This document shows, piece after piece, positions 50,033-57,590 of a DNA stretch of 64,000 bases. The stretch lies in contig JBOHRN010000025.1 in assembly GCA_050732775.1 (NCBI GenBank), positions 1-64,000 on the forward strand. The letters are read 5' to 3'. Position numbers and translations under genes: made by a program. The notes beneath the pieces are model-generated. The model made no database searches. It was not told where the DNA came from and saw only the letters and a list, made by a program, of their open reading frames with translations. The DNA is from JBOHRN01 sp050732775. Its GTDB lineage: Bacteria; Gemmatimonadota; Gemmatimonadetes; Longimicrobiales; Longimicrobiaceae. How positions within the stretch are numbered: the stretch's first letter is position 1; each line of letters starts with the position of its first letter.

Positions 50033-50917
50033 GTGCGGCCTAAGAGTGTCGTGCGGCGTCGGGTGCGGCAGGTGCGGCGGTCCGGCGCCGGGGTGGAAAC
50101 CCGCCTCCGTTCGGACTCCCTGGCCGCGGAGGAGCCGCTGGAGGTGCGCGTGGCCGCGGGCGGAGCCGTGACCCCGGTCTCGGTGACCATGCGCACCCCC
50201 GGCTACGACTTCGAGCTGGCCGCCGGCTTTCTGTACGGTGAAGGGGTAGTAGATCGCCGGGGCGACGTGCTGAGCATCCGCTACTGCAAGGGCGGCGCCC
50301 AGCACTACAACACGGTCACGGTGGAGCTACGGCCGGGCGCTCGCTTCGATCCAGAACGGCTGCGGCGGAACGTGTACACCACTTCGAGCTGCGGGGTGTG
50401 CGGCAAGGCGTCTATCGAACGGGTACAAGCCCTGCCCAAGGCGCCACCCGCGGAGGGGATGGCCGGCGCAGGCGCTCGCGTACCGGCCGAGGTGATCCTC
50501 GGGCTCCCGGAAGCTCTGCGCGCGGCCCAGCCGGTGTTCGAGAGGACGGGTGGTCTGCACGCCGCCGCCCTCTTCTCGTTGAATGGGGAGCTACTCCGGC
50601 TGCGCGAGGACGTGGGCCGGCATAACGCCCTGGACAAGGTGACCGGGTCGCTCCTGCTAGCAGATGGACTCCCAGCCGGGGGAGTACTGCTGGTGAGCGG
50701 CCGGCTCAGCTTCGAGCTAGTGCAGAAGGCGGCCCGGGCCGGAGCACCAGTCCTGGCCGGCGTTTCCGCGCCTTCGTCGCTAGCCGTGGAGCTGGCCGCA
50801 GAGGTCGGAATCACCCTGGTCGGTTTCCTGCGCGGGGGCCGCTTCAACGTCTACGCGGGAGAAGAACGGATCGTGCTCGAACGCGGCTTGGCGGGCGCCG
50901 GATTACCGACCCAATGA
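50033..50917 (+). CDS. fdhD: FdhD, sulfurtransferase for molybdoenzyme activation
   Basis: This 294-residue FdhD delivers sulphur from a cysteine desulphurase to the molybdenum cofactor of formate-dehydrogenase-like enzymes. The redox CxxC lies at Cys120/Cys123 in TTSSCGVCGKASIE. The family signatures LAAGFLYGEGVV, REDVGRHNALDKV and VLLVSGRLSFELVQKAARAG are all clear. GTG 50033 has GGGAGGG 5-8 nt upstream and is preferred; GTG 50027, overlapping the previous stop as GTGA, is another possibility. Co-location with the YdeP-type gene identifies its likely client. The next gene overlaps by 4 nt. Confidence 0.95.
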   Translation: MRPKSVVRRRVRQVRRSGAGVETRLRSDSLAAEEPLEVRVAAGGAVTPVSVTMRTPGYDFELAAGFLYGEGVVDRRGDVLSIRYCKGGAQHYNTVTVELRPGARFDPERLRRNVYTTSSCGVCGKASIERVQALPKAPPAEGMAGAGARVPAEVILGLPEALRAAQPVFERTGGLHAAALFSLNGELLRLREDVGRHNALDKVTGSLLLADGLPAGGVLLVSGRLSFELVQKAARAGAPVLAGVSAPSSLAVELAAEVGITLVGFLRGGRFNVYAGEERIVLERGLAGAGLPTQ

Positions 50918-51552
50918 AGCTAGCTTACCGGCGTATACTCTTCCTCGTCTTGTTTGCGCCCGGGCTAGCGGCGTGCGGCGAAGAGGTGGATCTGCGCGAA
51001 GAGTGGCAGGAGCACATCGGCGAGGATGGCGGAGAGCGGTTGGGGGAACGACCCGCGGACGGCACGGCGGGCCCGGAGGAGCCGGGTCAGCAGGGAGAAG
51101 AGGTGCCTTTTGAGGGGACGGCCGGGATCCTGGAGAAGGAACCGCCCAGGGCGCCGCCCGCCGTGCTCACCGAGGTACGCTCCGGGCGCAACCGGGGCTT
51201 CGACCGGGTGGTGTTCGAGTTCGCGGGGGGAGGGTTACCCGGTTACCACCTGGAGTATATCGACCGGCCGATCCGGGACTGCGGGTCCGGCGAGCCGTTC
51301 GAGGTGGCGGGGGAGGGGTGGTTGCGGGTGCGGCTCCAGCCCGCCCGAGCCCACACCTTCGAGGGAGAGGGGGCCCGCGCCACGGTCGAGAACCGGAACC
51401 GCGCGCCAGCTCTCCCCAACCTGGTGGCTCTGCGGCTCACCTGCGACTTCGAAGCTAACCTGGAGTGGGTGCTGGGGGTCCGTTCACCTAACCGCTACCG
51501 GGTCTTTGAACTGAGGGAGCCGGCCCGGCTGGTGGTAGACGTGCTGCACTGA
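50914..51552 (+). CDS. AMIN-like domain lipoprotein
   Basis: This 212-residue lipoprotein has lipobox LAAC (Cys21), an acidic Gly/Glu-rich spacer (about 22-85) and one AMIN-like domain. The latter reads VRSGRNRGFDRVVFEFAGG, LPGYHLEYIDRPIRDCGSG and RYRVFELREPARLVVDVLH, which fits the family's 'GYDRVVFEF ... RVFxLxdPpRLVVDV' layout. AMIN domains often localise envelope enzymes to peptidoglycan; this one stands alone. ATG 50914 overlaps fdhD by four bases, an operon position that does not by itself reveal a shared pathway. Confidence 0.82.
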   Translation: MKLAYRRILFLVLFAPGLAACGEEVDLREEWQEHIGEDGGERLGERPADGTAGPEEPGQQGEEVPFEGTAGILEKEPPRAPPAVLTEVRSGRNRGFDRVVFEFAGGGLPGYHLEYIDRPIRDCGSGEPFEVAGEGWLRVRLQPARAHTFEGEGARATVENRNRAPALPNLVALRLTCDFEANLEWVLGVRSPNRYRVFELREPARLVVDVLH

Positions 51553-51554
51553 CT

Positions 51555-51872
51555 TTAGGGCTGGTCGCGCGGCTCCAACACGCGGATCGTCTTCCAGCGG
51601 GGGGCTCCCCGGGGTGTCCGCGTCACCCCCTCCCGCCCGCAGCGAGGGCACCAGCGGCGTTGTACTCTCTGGCGGCTCAGCCGCTCGACGAGCCGCATCA
51701 CCCCGCCCGGCTGGAGGAGCAGCGTTTCGCCGTCGCAGGCGCTGCACCGGCTGTCGGCCGGAAGGAGCAGGTAGATGGTGGCCAGGGCGAGCAGTACCTT
51801 GGCGCCCACCGCCACGAACATGAACAGTAGCCAGACTAGCACGGCGTGTGTCCGGAAAAGGGCTCTCCACAC
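51555..51872 (-). CDS. Small membrane protein with zinc-ribbon-like CxxC pairs
   Basis: This 105-residue protein has one membrane helix near the N-terminus (VLVWLLFMFVAVGAKVLLAL) and a soluble tail with two CxxC pairs, SRCSACDG and RWCPRCGREG, spaced like a zinc ribbon. The family is not one I can name. GTG 51872 has no clear ribosome site. It converges on the AMIN-like gene (2 nt between stops) and is divergent from the serine hydrolase gene across 47 nt. Confidence 0.65.
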   Translation of the reverse strand: MWRALFRTHAVLVWLLFMFVAVGAKVLLALATIYLLLPADSRCSACDGETLLLQPGGVMRLVERLSRQRVQRRWCPRCGREGVTRTPRGAPRWKTIRVLEPRDQP

Positions 51873-51919
51873 TAGCTAGCAGAAAGTAGCCACCCGCGCA
51901 AGAAGCTTGCCTCTATACC

Positions 51920-53164
51920 GTGTTCTTGATTACACTTCTGGGCGTGAACCAGCTCCTTCTCCTGGCCTCTTTCGTTCTCGCCCTTCCGGCCGATACCCTC
52001 GCCGCCCAGGGGGGGCCGGGAGTAGTGTTCACCCCCGCCCACCACCCCGTGAGCGCGCCGGAGCGGGCCGGGATGCGGTCCGGGGAGCTGCAAGAGGTGG
52101 TACGGCGGCTGGCGGTGGCGGTGGCGGGCGGGGTGTTCCCGGGCGCGGCGGTGGCCGCGGGGCGGGGAGACCGGGTGGTACTGGAACAGGGGGTAGGACG
52201 GCTTTCCTGGTCGCGCCAGGCTGCGGCCGCCGACCCAGACCTGACGCTGTATGACCTGGCTTCGCTCACCAAGGTGATAGCCACCACCACCGCGGTAATG
52301 CTCCTGGTCGAAGACGGCAAGCTGCGGCTCGACGACCCGGTGGCGGACTACCTGCCCAACTTCCGCGGCCGCTTTCGGAACGACGGCGCGCTGCGCGTCA
52401 CCATCCGGGATCTGCTCACCCACACCTCGGGCTTGCCCTCCGGGAGCTTGGCGCGCGGGCCCACCGAGATGGAAACGCTGGCCCTACTGATCATGACCAC
52501 CCCCACGCTACTGGCCCCCGGGCGGGCGGTTCGCTACTCGGACGTGGGCTTTATCCTGCTCTGGGAGGCGGCTGAGGAGGCGGCGGGGGAGCCCCTCTTC
52601 CGGCTGCTCGACAGGCGGGTATTCGCTCCGCTCGGGCTCGGCAGCTTTACCTTTTCGCCCGGTGAGGCGTGCGCCCGCTGCGCACCATCGGCCATCCTGG
52701 ACGACGGCCGGCTCCTCAAGGGGGTGGTTCACGACCCCACCGCGAGGCGGCTCGGCGGTGTGGCGGGCAGCGCCGGGCTGTTTGGAAGCGTCCACGACGT
52801 GGGCCGGTTCGCGGCCATGCTCCTGGGCGGGGGCGAGCTGGACGGAGTGCGCGTGCTAGGGGAGGAGACGGTGGAGTACTTCACCCGGCGCCAACCCGGG
52901 GCCGGGACCCGCGCCCTGGGGTGGGACACCCCGGACAGCTTCGGGCGGGGGGCGGCGGGCATGGAGGTGTCGGCCAAGTCGTTCGGCCACACCGGTTTCA
53001 CCGGCACCTCCCTGTGGATCGACCCGGCCCGGGGGACGTGGGTGGTGCTCCTCACCAACCATACCTACGAGCCCCGCCGACGCTTCGGCATGCAAGAGCT
53101 CCGCCGCTCGATCCACGACCTGGTGGCCCGGTCCGCTCTGCTGGTCGCTCCGCTCAGGTATTGA
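51920..53164 (+). CDS. Serine beta-lactamase-like hydrolase (class C/DD-peptidase fold), exported
   Basis: This 414-residue exported serine hydrolase is of the AmpC/EstB family. A hydrophobic signal runs to about residue 29. The nucleophile motif is SLTK (Ser115, Lys118), the second motif YSD (Tyr206, in place of YxN), and the third GHTGFTG (His-Thr-Gly, near 355). Such proteins range from beta-lactamases and D-aminopeptidases to esterases; the YSD variant is common in the last group, so antibiotic resistance should not be assumed. GTG 51920 is the longest start; GTG 51944 (NQLLLLASFVLAL) is an alternative that also leaves a signal. Confidence 0.88.
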   Translation: MFLITLLGVNQLLLLASFVLALPADTLAAQGGPGVVFTPAHHPVSAPERAGMRSGELQEVVRRLAVAVAGGVFPGAAVAAGRGDRVVLEQGVGRLSWSRQAAAADPDLTLYDLASLTKVIATTTAVMLLVEDGKLRLDDPVADYLPNFRGRFRNDGALRVTIRDLLTHTSGLPSGSLARGPTEMETLALLIMTTPTLLAPGRAVRYSDVGFILLWEAAEEAAGEPLFRLLDRRVFAPLGLGSFTFSPGEACARCAPSAILDDGRLLKGVVHDPTARRLGGVAGSAGLFGSVHDVGRFAAMLLGGGELDGVRVLGEETVEYFTRRQPGAGTRALGWDTPDSFGRGAAGMEVSAKSFGHTGFTGTSLWIDPARGTWVVLLTNHTYEPRRRFGMQELRRSIHDLVARSALLVAPLRY

Positions 53165-53222
53165 CATACGGGCGCCCGGCTCTCATTCTGCCCGTCCTTT
53201 TTGCCCCCAAGAGCTTGCCGGC

Positions 53223-53873
53223 ATGGAACTGATCCAGGCCATTATCGATATCTTCCTGCACGTAGACGACCACCTGCACGAGATCGTGCGGGATTACGGG
53301 GCGTGGACGTACGCGATCCTGTTCCTCGTCATCTTCGCGGAGACTGGCTTGGTGGTGACGCCGTTCCTGCCCGGAGATTCGCTCCTCTTCGCCGCCGGGG
53401 CCATCGCGGCGGGCGGTTCCATGCACCCCGGCGGGCTCTTCCTGCTACTGACCGCCGCGGCCATCTTGGGCGACACGGTAAACTACTGGGTGGGCTCGAT
53501 GGTGGGCACGCGGGTCTTCAAGGACGACGCCCGTATCCTGAAAACCGAATACCTCGAGCGCACCGAGCGCTTCTACGCCAAGTACGGCGGCAAAACCATC
53601 GTCATCGCCCGCTTCGTGCCCATCGTTCGTACCTACGCCCCCTTCGTGGCCGGGGCGTGCCTGATGAACTACCCCCGCTTCCTCTTCTACAACGTGTTTG
53701 GCGGGGTGGTGTGGGTATTTCTTTTTGTCTTCGGTGGTTACTTCTTCGGCAACGTTCCGACGGTGCAGGAAAACTTCTCGCTGGTGGTGGTTGTCATCAT
53801 CCTCCTCTCGGTGGTCCCCATCGTGGTGGAGATGGTGAAAGACCGGCGTAGCCGGCGACCGGCCAGCTCATAG
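53223..53873 (+). CDS. DedA family membrane protein
   Basis: This 216-residue inner-membrane protein of the DedA/VTT family, whose members flip or recycle undecaprenyl phosphate and other polar lipids, has the signatures FAETGLVVTPFLPGDSLLF (about 35-55), ILGDTVNYWVGSMVG and KYGGKTIVIARFVPIVRTYA followed by PFVAGACLMNYPRF. The Arg in RFVPIVRT and Glu/Asp pairs are the conserved charged residues. A TTGACA lies at 53161-53166 over the previous stop, with only a weak CATTCT as -10. It heads a membrane-protein cluster. Confidence 0.93.
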   Translation: MELIQAIIDIFLHVDDHLHEIVRDYGAWTYAILFLVIFAETGLVVTPFLPGDSLLFAAGAIAAGGSMHPGGLFLLLTAAAILGDTVNYWVGSMVGTRVFKDDARILKTEYLERTERFYAKYGGKTIVIARFVPIVRTYAPFVAGACLMNYPRFLFYNVFGGVVWVFLFVFGGYFFGNVPTVQENFSLVVVVIILLSVVPIVVEMVKDRRSRRPASS

Positions 53874-53908
53874 CCACCCGCTTCACGCTCCGCGAAACTA
53901 GCAAACTA

Positions 53909-55312
53909 ATGCCCAACGACCTACAGGAAGACGGCTCCGACGCCTTCGAGCGCGAGGTCACCACCGACCTCGACGACCAGACTCCCGATCCGCCCAAGGG
54001 GATGCCGCTGCACACCCGCATCCTGCTCGGGCTGGCCATCGGCGCCGTGGCCGGGATCACGGCCAGCGCCGCGTTCGGCTCGGACAACCCAACTCTGGTA
54101 TGGGTAGTCGAAAACATCGCCGATCCGGTGGGCCAGCTCTTTTTGCGGCTGCTACTCATGGTGGTGATCCCCCTGGTGTTTTCGGCCCTGGTGGTGGGGG
54201 TGGCCGGGGTGGGGGACATCCGGGAGTTGGGACGGATAGGGCTCAAGACCCTTGTCTACACCATCGTGCTCTCGGCCATCTCGGTGGCTATCGGCCTCAC
54301 CCTGGTCAACACCGTCAGACCCGGCGAGCGGCTAGAACCGGCCACCGCCGCGGGCCTGGAGCAGCGGTACGGCGTGGACGCGGCCGAGCGGGTGGGGGCA
54401 GCCGAGAACGGTGGCGACGACGTCTCAGTGCTCACCAAGGTGGTCGAGACGTTGATCCCCACCAACCCCATCACGGCGGTCGCCAGCGAGACGCCGAACC
54501 TGCTGCATCTGATGTTCTTCGCCCTGATCCTAGGAATTGCGGCCACCCTGGTGGCGCCGTCGGTGGCCGCCCCCTTTGTAAAGGTTCTGCAAGGGCTGTT
54601 CGAGATCTCGACCAAGATCATCGACGGCATCATGAAGATCGCGCCGTACGCGGTCGCGTGCCTGGTCTTCAGCGCCACCGCCGGCTTCGGGCTCGACCTG
54701 CTGGGCGCTCTGGCGTGGTTCATAGCCACCGTGCTGGGCGGGCTCGCGATCCATATGTTTGTGATCTACTCCATCTCGGTGTACTTCTTCTCGGCGCTCT
54801 CGCCGCTCGACTTCTTCGACCGGGTCAAAACCGCCATGTTGACGGCTTTCTCGACCTCGTCGTCAAACGCCACCCTGCCCACGGCGCTGCGGGTCTCGGA
54901 GGAGAACCTGGGAGTCCCCAAGGAGATCAACTCCTTCGTGCTCACCGTGGGGGCCACGGCCAATCAGAACGGGACCGCCCTGTACGAGGGGATCACCATC
55001 ATCTTCTTGGCCCAGCTCGCGGGCGTGGAGCTCTCCCTCGCCCAGCAGCTCGGGGTCGCCTACCTGGCCATCCTGGGCGGCATAGGCACGGCCGGGGTGC
55101 CCGGCGGCTCCATCCCCTTCATCGTGGTGGTGTTGGTATCACTGGGACTCAACCCCACGCTGATCGCCATCATCCTGGGGGTGGACCGTATCCTGGACAT
55201 GTGCCGCACCACCCTCAACGTTACGGGCGACATCACCGCGGCCACCTACATCGCTCGTTCGGAGGGGCACTCCCTGCTGGGCGAGCTCCGCCCTGCTAAG
55301 GGCGTTGGCTGA
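53909..55312 (+). CDS. Dicarboxylate/amino acid:cation symporter (DAACS, GltP-like)
   Basis: This 467-residue inner-membrane carrier imports dicarboxylates or acidic amino acids with H+ or Na+. Family motifs: LLLMVVIPLVFSALVVGVAG (helix 3), the serine-rich hairpin TAFSTSSSNATLPTALRVSE (about 310-330), AGVPGGSIPFIV and DRILDMCRTTLNVTGDITA with the Asp and Arg that contact substrate. It has a hydrophilic 30-residue N-terminus and a larger-than-usual loop (about 130-180). It overlaps the next gene by one base (TGATG), so the two are coupled. Confidence 0.94.
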   Translation: MPNDLQEDGSDAFEREVTTDLDDQTPDPPKGMPLHTRILLGLAIGAVAGITASAAFGSDNPTLVWVVENIADPVGQLFLRLLLMVVIPLVFSALVVGVAGVGDIRELGRIGLKTLVYTIVLSAISVAIGLTLVNTVRPGERLEPATAAGLEQRYGVDAAERVGAAENGGDDVSVLTKVVETLIPTNPITAVASETPNLLHLMFFALILGIAATLVAPSVAAPFVKVLQGLFEISTKIIDGIMKIAPYAVACLVFSATAGFGLDLLGALAWFIATVLGGLAIHMFVIYSISVYFFSALSPLDFFDRVKTAMLTAFSTSSSNATLPTALRVSEENLGVPKEINSFVLTVGATANQNGTALYEGITIIFLAQLAGVELSLAQQLGVAYLAILGGIGTAGVPGGSIPFIVVVLVSLGLNPTLIAIILGVDRILDMCRTTLNVTGDITAATYIARSEGHSLLGELRPAKGVG

Positions 55313-56625
55313 TGAGTAACGGCCAGCCCACGCTGGTCCGCGCGGTCTCGCGCTGGGAGATCGTGGGGCTCGCTCTGAACGACGTCATCGGCAGCGGGGT
55401 GTACCTGCTGCCCGCCGCAGCCGCCCTCCTGCTCGGTCCCGCCAGCGTGTGGGCGGTGGTGCTGGCTGGCTGCGCGGTAGCGCTGCTGGTGCTCTGCTTC
55501 GCCGAGGCCGCCAGCTACTTCGACGAACCGGGAGGCGGCTACCTCTACACCCGCGAGGCGTTCGGCGCCTTCGTTGGCTTTGAGGTGGGGTGGATGACGT
55601 GGCTGGCGCGGGTGTCATCGGTGGCGTCGCTGTCGGCAGGTTTCGCGCTGGCCACCGGTTTTCTCTGGCCCGCCGCGGACGAGGGGTGGACGCGGGCGGC
55701 GCTCATTAGCTTGCTCCTCACCCTCCTCACCTGGATCAACGTGGTGGGGGTAAAGCCGGGGGCGCGGGTAGCCGTCGGCCTTACCATCGCCAAGGTTCTG
55801 CCGCTACTTTTCTTTGTAGCCGTCGGCGTCTTTTTCGTGGACTGGTCTCGGCTGGCCGTGGCCGAACCCCCCTCCCCCGGTGCCATCGGGGAGGCCGCGC
55901 TGCTGCTTCTCTTCGCTTACGCTGGCTTCGAGAACACGGCGGCGCCGGCGGGAGAGTACAAAAACCCGCGGCGCGACGTGCCCTTCGCGCTGCTCGCCAT
56001 GATCACCGTGGTCACCATCCTGTACACGCTGGTGCAAGGAGTGGCCCTGGGCACGCTGCCCGGTCTCGCCGAATCTACCTCTCCGCTGGCCGAATCGGCG
56101 GTCCTCTTCGCGGGGGTCTGGGCGGGGACCCTGATGGCGGTGGGAGCTATGGTCTCGATAGGGGGCAACGTGGGCAACACCACGCTGGTTGGTCCCAGGT
56201 ACCTGTTTGCCCTGGCCCGGGACGGCTTCGGACCCCGGGCGCTGGCCCGGGTCCACCCCTCGTACCGGACCCCAGCCGCCGCTATCGTAACCCAGTCGGT
56301 GGTGGCCCTAGTGCTCGCCCTCTCCGGATCGTTCGTGGCTTTGGCCATGCTCTCCATCATCGCCCGGCTAGCCACCTACGTGGGCACAGCCGCGGCGCTA
56401 CCCGTCTTGCGCAAGCGCTTCGCCGGCCGACCGGGCGCCATCCGGCTACCTGGGGGGTATCTGATCCCCGCCGCCGCCCTCGCCCTCTGCCTGGTATTCC
56501 TGGCCAGCGCCACGTCCAAGAACCTACTCGCCGGCGGGGCGGGACTGCTGGCGGGCGCCGTTATCTACCGCTTCCGCCGCAGGGCGCCCGAAGAGGCGGC
56601 GGTAGTACCGGTGAAAGAAAGTTAA
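55312..56625 (+). CDS. APC-superfamily amino acid permease
   Basis: This 437-residue membrane protein is of the amino acid-polyamine-organocation superfamily with the APC-type first helix (WEIVGLALNDVIGSGVYLLP, the GSG loop that binds the substrate carboxylate), then a SYFDEPGGGYLYTREAFG segment and FAYAGFENTAAPAGEYKNPR, all family hallmarks. Eleven or twelve helices are visible; the protein is a little shorter than the usual 450-500. The DAACS gene immediately before it suggests coordinated amino acid transport. MscS follows 12 nt later. Confidence 0.92.
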   Translation: MSNGQPTLVRAVSRWEIVGLALNDVIGSGVYLLPAAAALLLGPASVWAVVLAGCAVALLVLCFAEAASYFDEPGGGYLYTREAFGAFVGFEVGWMTWLARVSSVASLSAGFALATGFLWPAADEGWTRAALISLLLTLLTWINVVGVKPGARVAVGLTIAKVLPLLFFVAVGVFFVDWSRLAVAEPPSPGAIGEAALLLLFAYAGFENTAAPAGEYKNPRRDVPFALLAMITVVTILYTLVQGVALGTLPGLAESTSPLAESAVLFAGVWAGTLMAVGAMVSIGGNVGNTTLVGPRYLFALARDGFGPRALARVHPSYRTPAAAIVTQSVVALVLALSGSFVALAMLSIIARLATYVGTAAALPVLRKRFAGRPGAIRLPGGYLIPAAALALCLVFLASATSKNLLAGGAGLLAGAVIYRFRRRAPEEAAVVPVKES

Positions 56626-56637
56626 GCGGGCCTCGCC

Positions 56638-57513
56638 ATGGAGCAGCTTACCGACCCCCTCCAACCCGTTCTCGGCCCCCTAGCCCGCCCCTTCTTTTTC
56701 TTGGGAGAGTCGCCCGTCTCCCTGATGACGGTGGTCACCTTCGCTCTCATCGTCGCGCTCACGGTGGCAGTATCCCTCGTCATCCAGAGGCTGGTGTCGC
56801 AAGCCTTCCGCCGCCGCGGTATCGAGGAGGGCGTGGGTTACGCCGTCAACCGGCTCCTCCACTACGCCGTGCTGGCGATCGGCGTCTACATCGCCCTCGA
56901 CAACCTGGGCGTCTCCATCGCCGGGCTGGCCGCGCTCGGCGCCATCCTCGGCGTGGGCATCGGCTTTGGGCTCCAGAATATCGTGCAGAACTTCGTGAGC
57001 GGCCTCATTTTGTTGCTGGAGCGTCCCATCAAGCAGGGAGACTTCGTGCAAGTCGGCGAAGCCACGGGCACAGTGCGGGAGATCCGCGCGCGGGCCACCG
57101 TGGTGACTACCCTCGACAACGTGGACATCCTGGTGCCCAACGGTCAGTTCATCACCGAAACCGTGGTCAACCAAACCTTCGGCGACCGCAAGGTGCGGGT
57201 CGGGATCGCGGTGGGTGTGGCGTACGGATCTGACACCGGTAAGGTACGCGATACCTTGCTGAAGGTAGCGAGTGAGCACAAAGAAGTGCTGGACGATCCG
57301 AGCCCCGTGGTCGAGTTTTGCGAGTTTGGGGACTCCTCCCTCAACTTCGACCTGGAGTGTTGGCTCTCCAACCCTTTGCGCCGGCATAGAGTAGCCAGCG
57401 ACCTCCGCTTCGCCATCGACGCCGCCTTCCGGGAGAGGGAGATCGAGATACCCTTCCCCCAGCGCGACCTGCACCTGAGGAGCGGTTGGAAAGAGGTGGA
57501 GCGTGAGGGCTAA
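56638..57513 (+). CDS. MscS-family mechanosensitive channel
   Basis: This 291-residue inner-membrane channel releases osmolytes on hypo-osmotic shock. It has one or two N-terminal helices, a third pore helix with AGLAALGAILGVGIGFGLQN followed by IVQNFVSGLILLLERPIKQG, and a soluble beta domain (DFVQVGEATGTVREIRARAT, NVDILVPNGQFITETVVN). Two helices precede the pore helix, as in the minimal MscS of E. coli (286 residues). Because the mscL copy at 36802 is only a remnant, this is the only osmotic safety channel visible in the window. Confidence 0.94.
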   Translation: MEQLTDPLQPVLGPLARPFFFLGESPVSLMTVVTFALIVALTVAVSLVIQRLVSQAFRRRGIEEGVGYAVNRLLHYAVLAIGVYIALDNLGVSIAGLAALGAILGVGIGFGLQNIVQNFVSGLILLLERPIKQGDFVQVGEATGTVREIRARATVVTTLDNVDILVPNGQFITETVVNQTFGDRKVRVGIAVGVAYGSDTGKVRDTLLKVASEHKEVLDDPSPVVEFCEFGDSSLNFDLECWLSNPLRRHRVASDLRFAIDAAFREREIEIPFPQRDLHLRSGWKEVEREG

Positions 57514-57590
57514 GGAGTGCCTGGTCTGAGTACGCCCGGAAGAGGAAGAAGGAGCGGCAACCGAGAGCTGCGCGATTTATCAACGGCCTT

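Noticed and set aside
51920..53164. Annotation of the serine hydrolase as a resistance beta-lactamase
   Set aside because: Second motif is YSD and the protein is closer in style to esterases or D-aminopeptidases; fold alone does not imply resistance.
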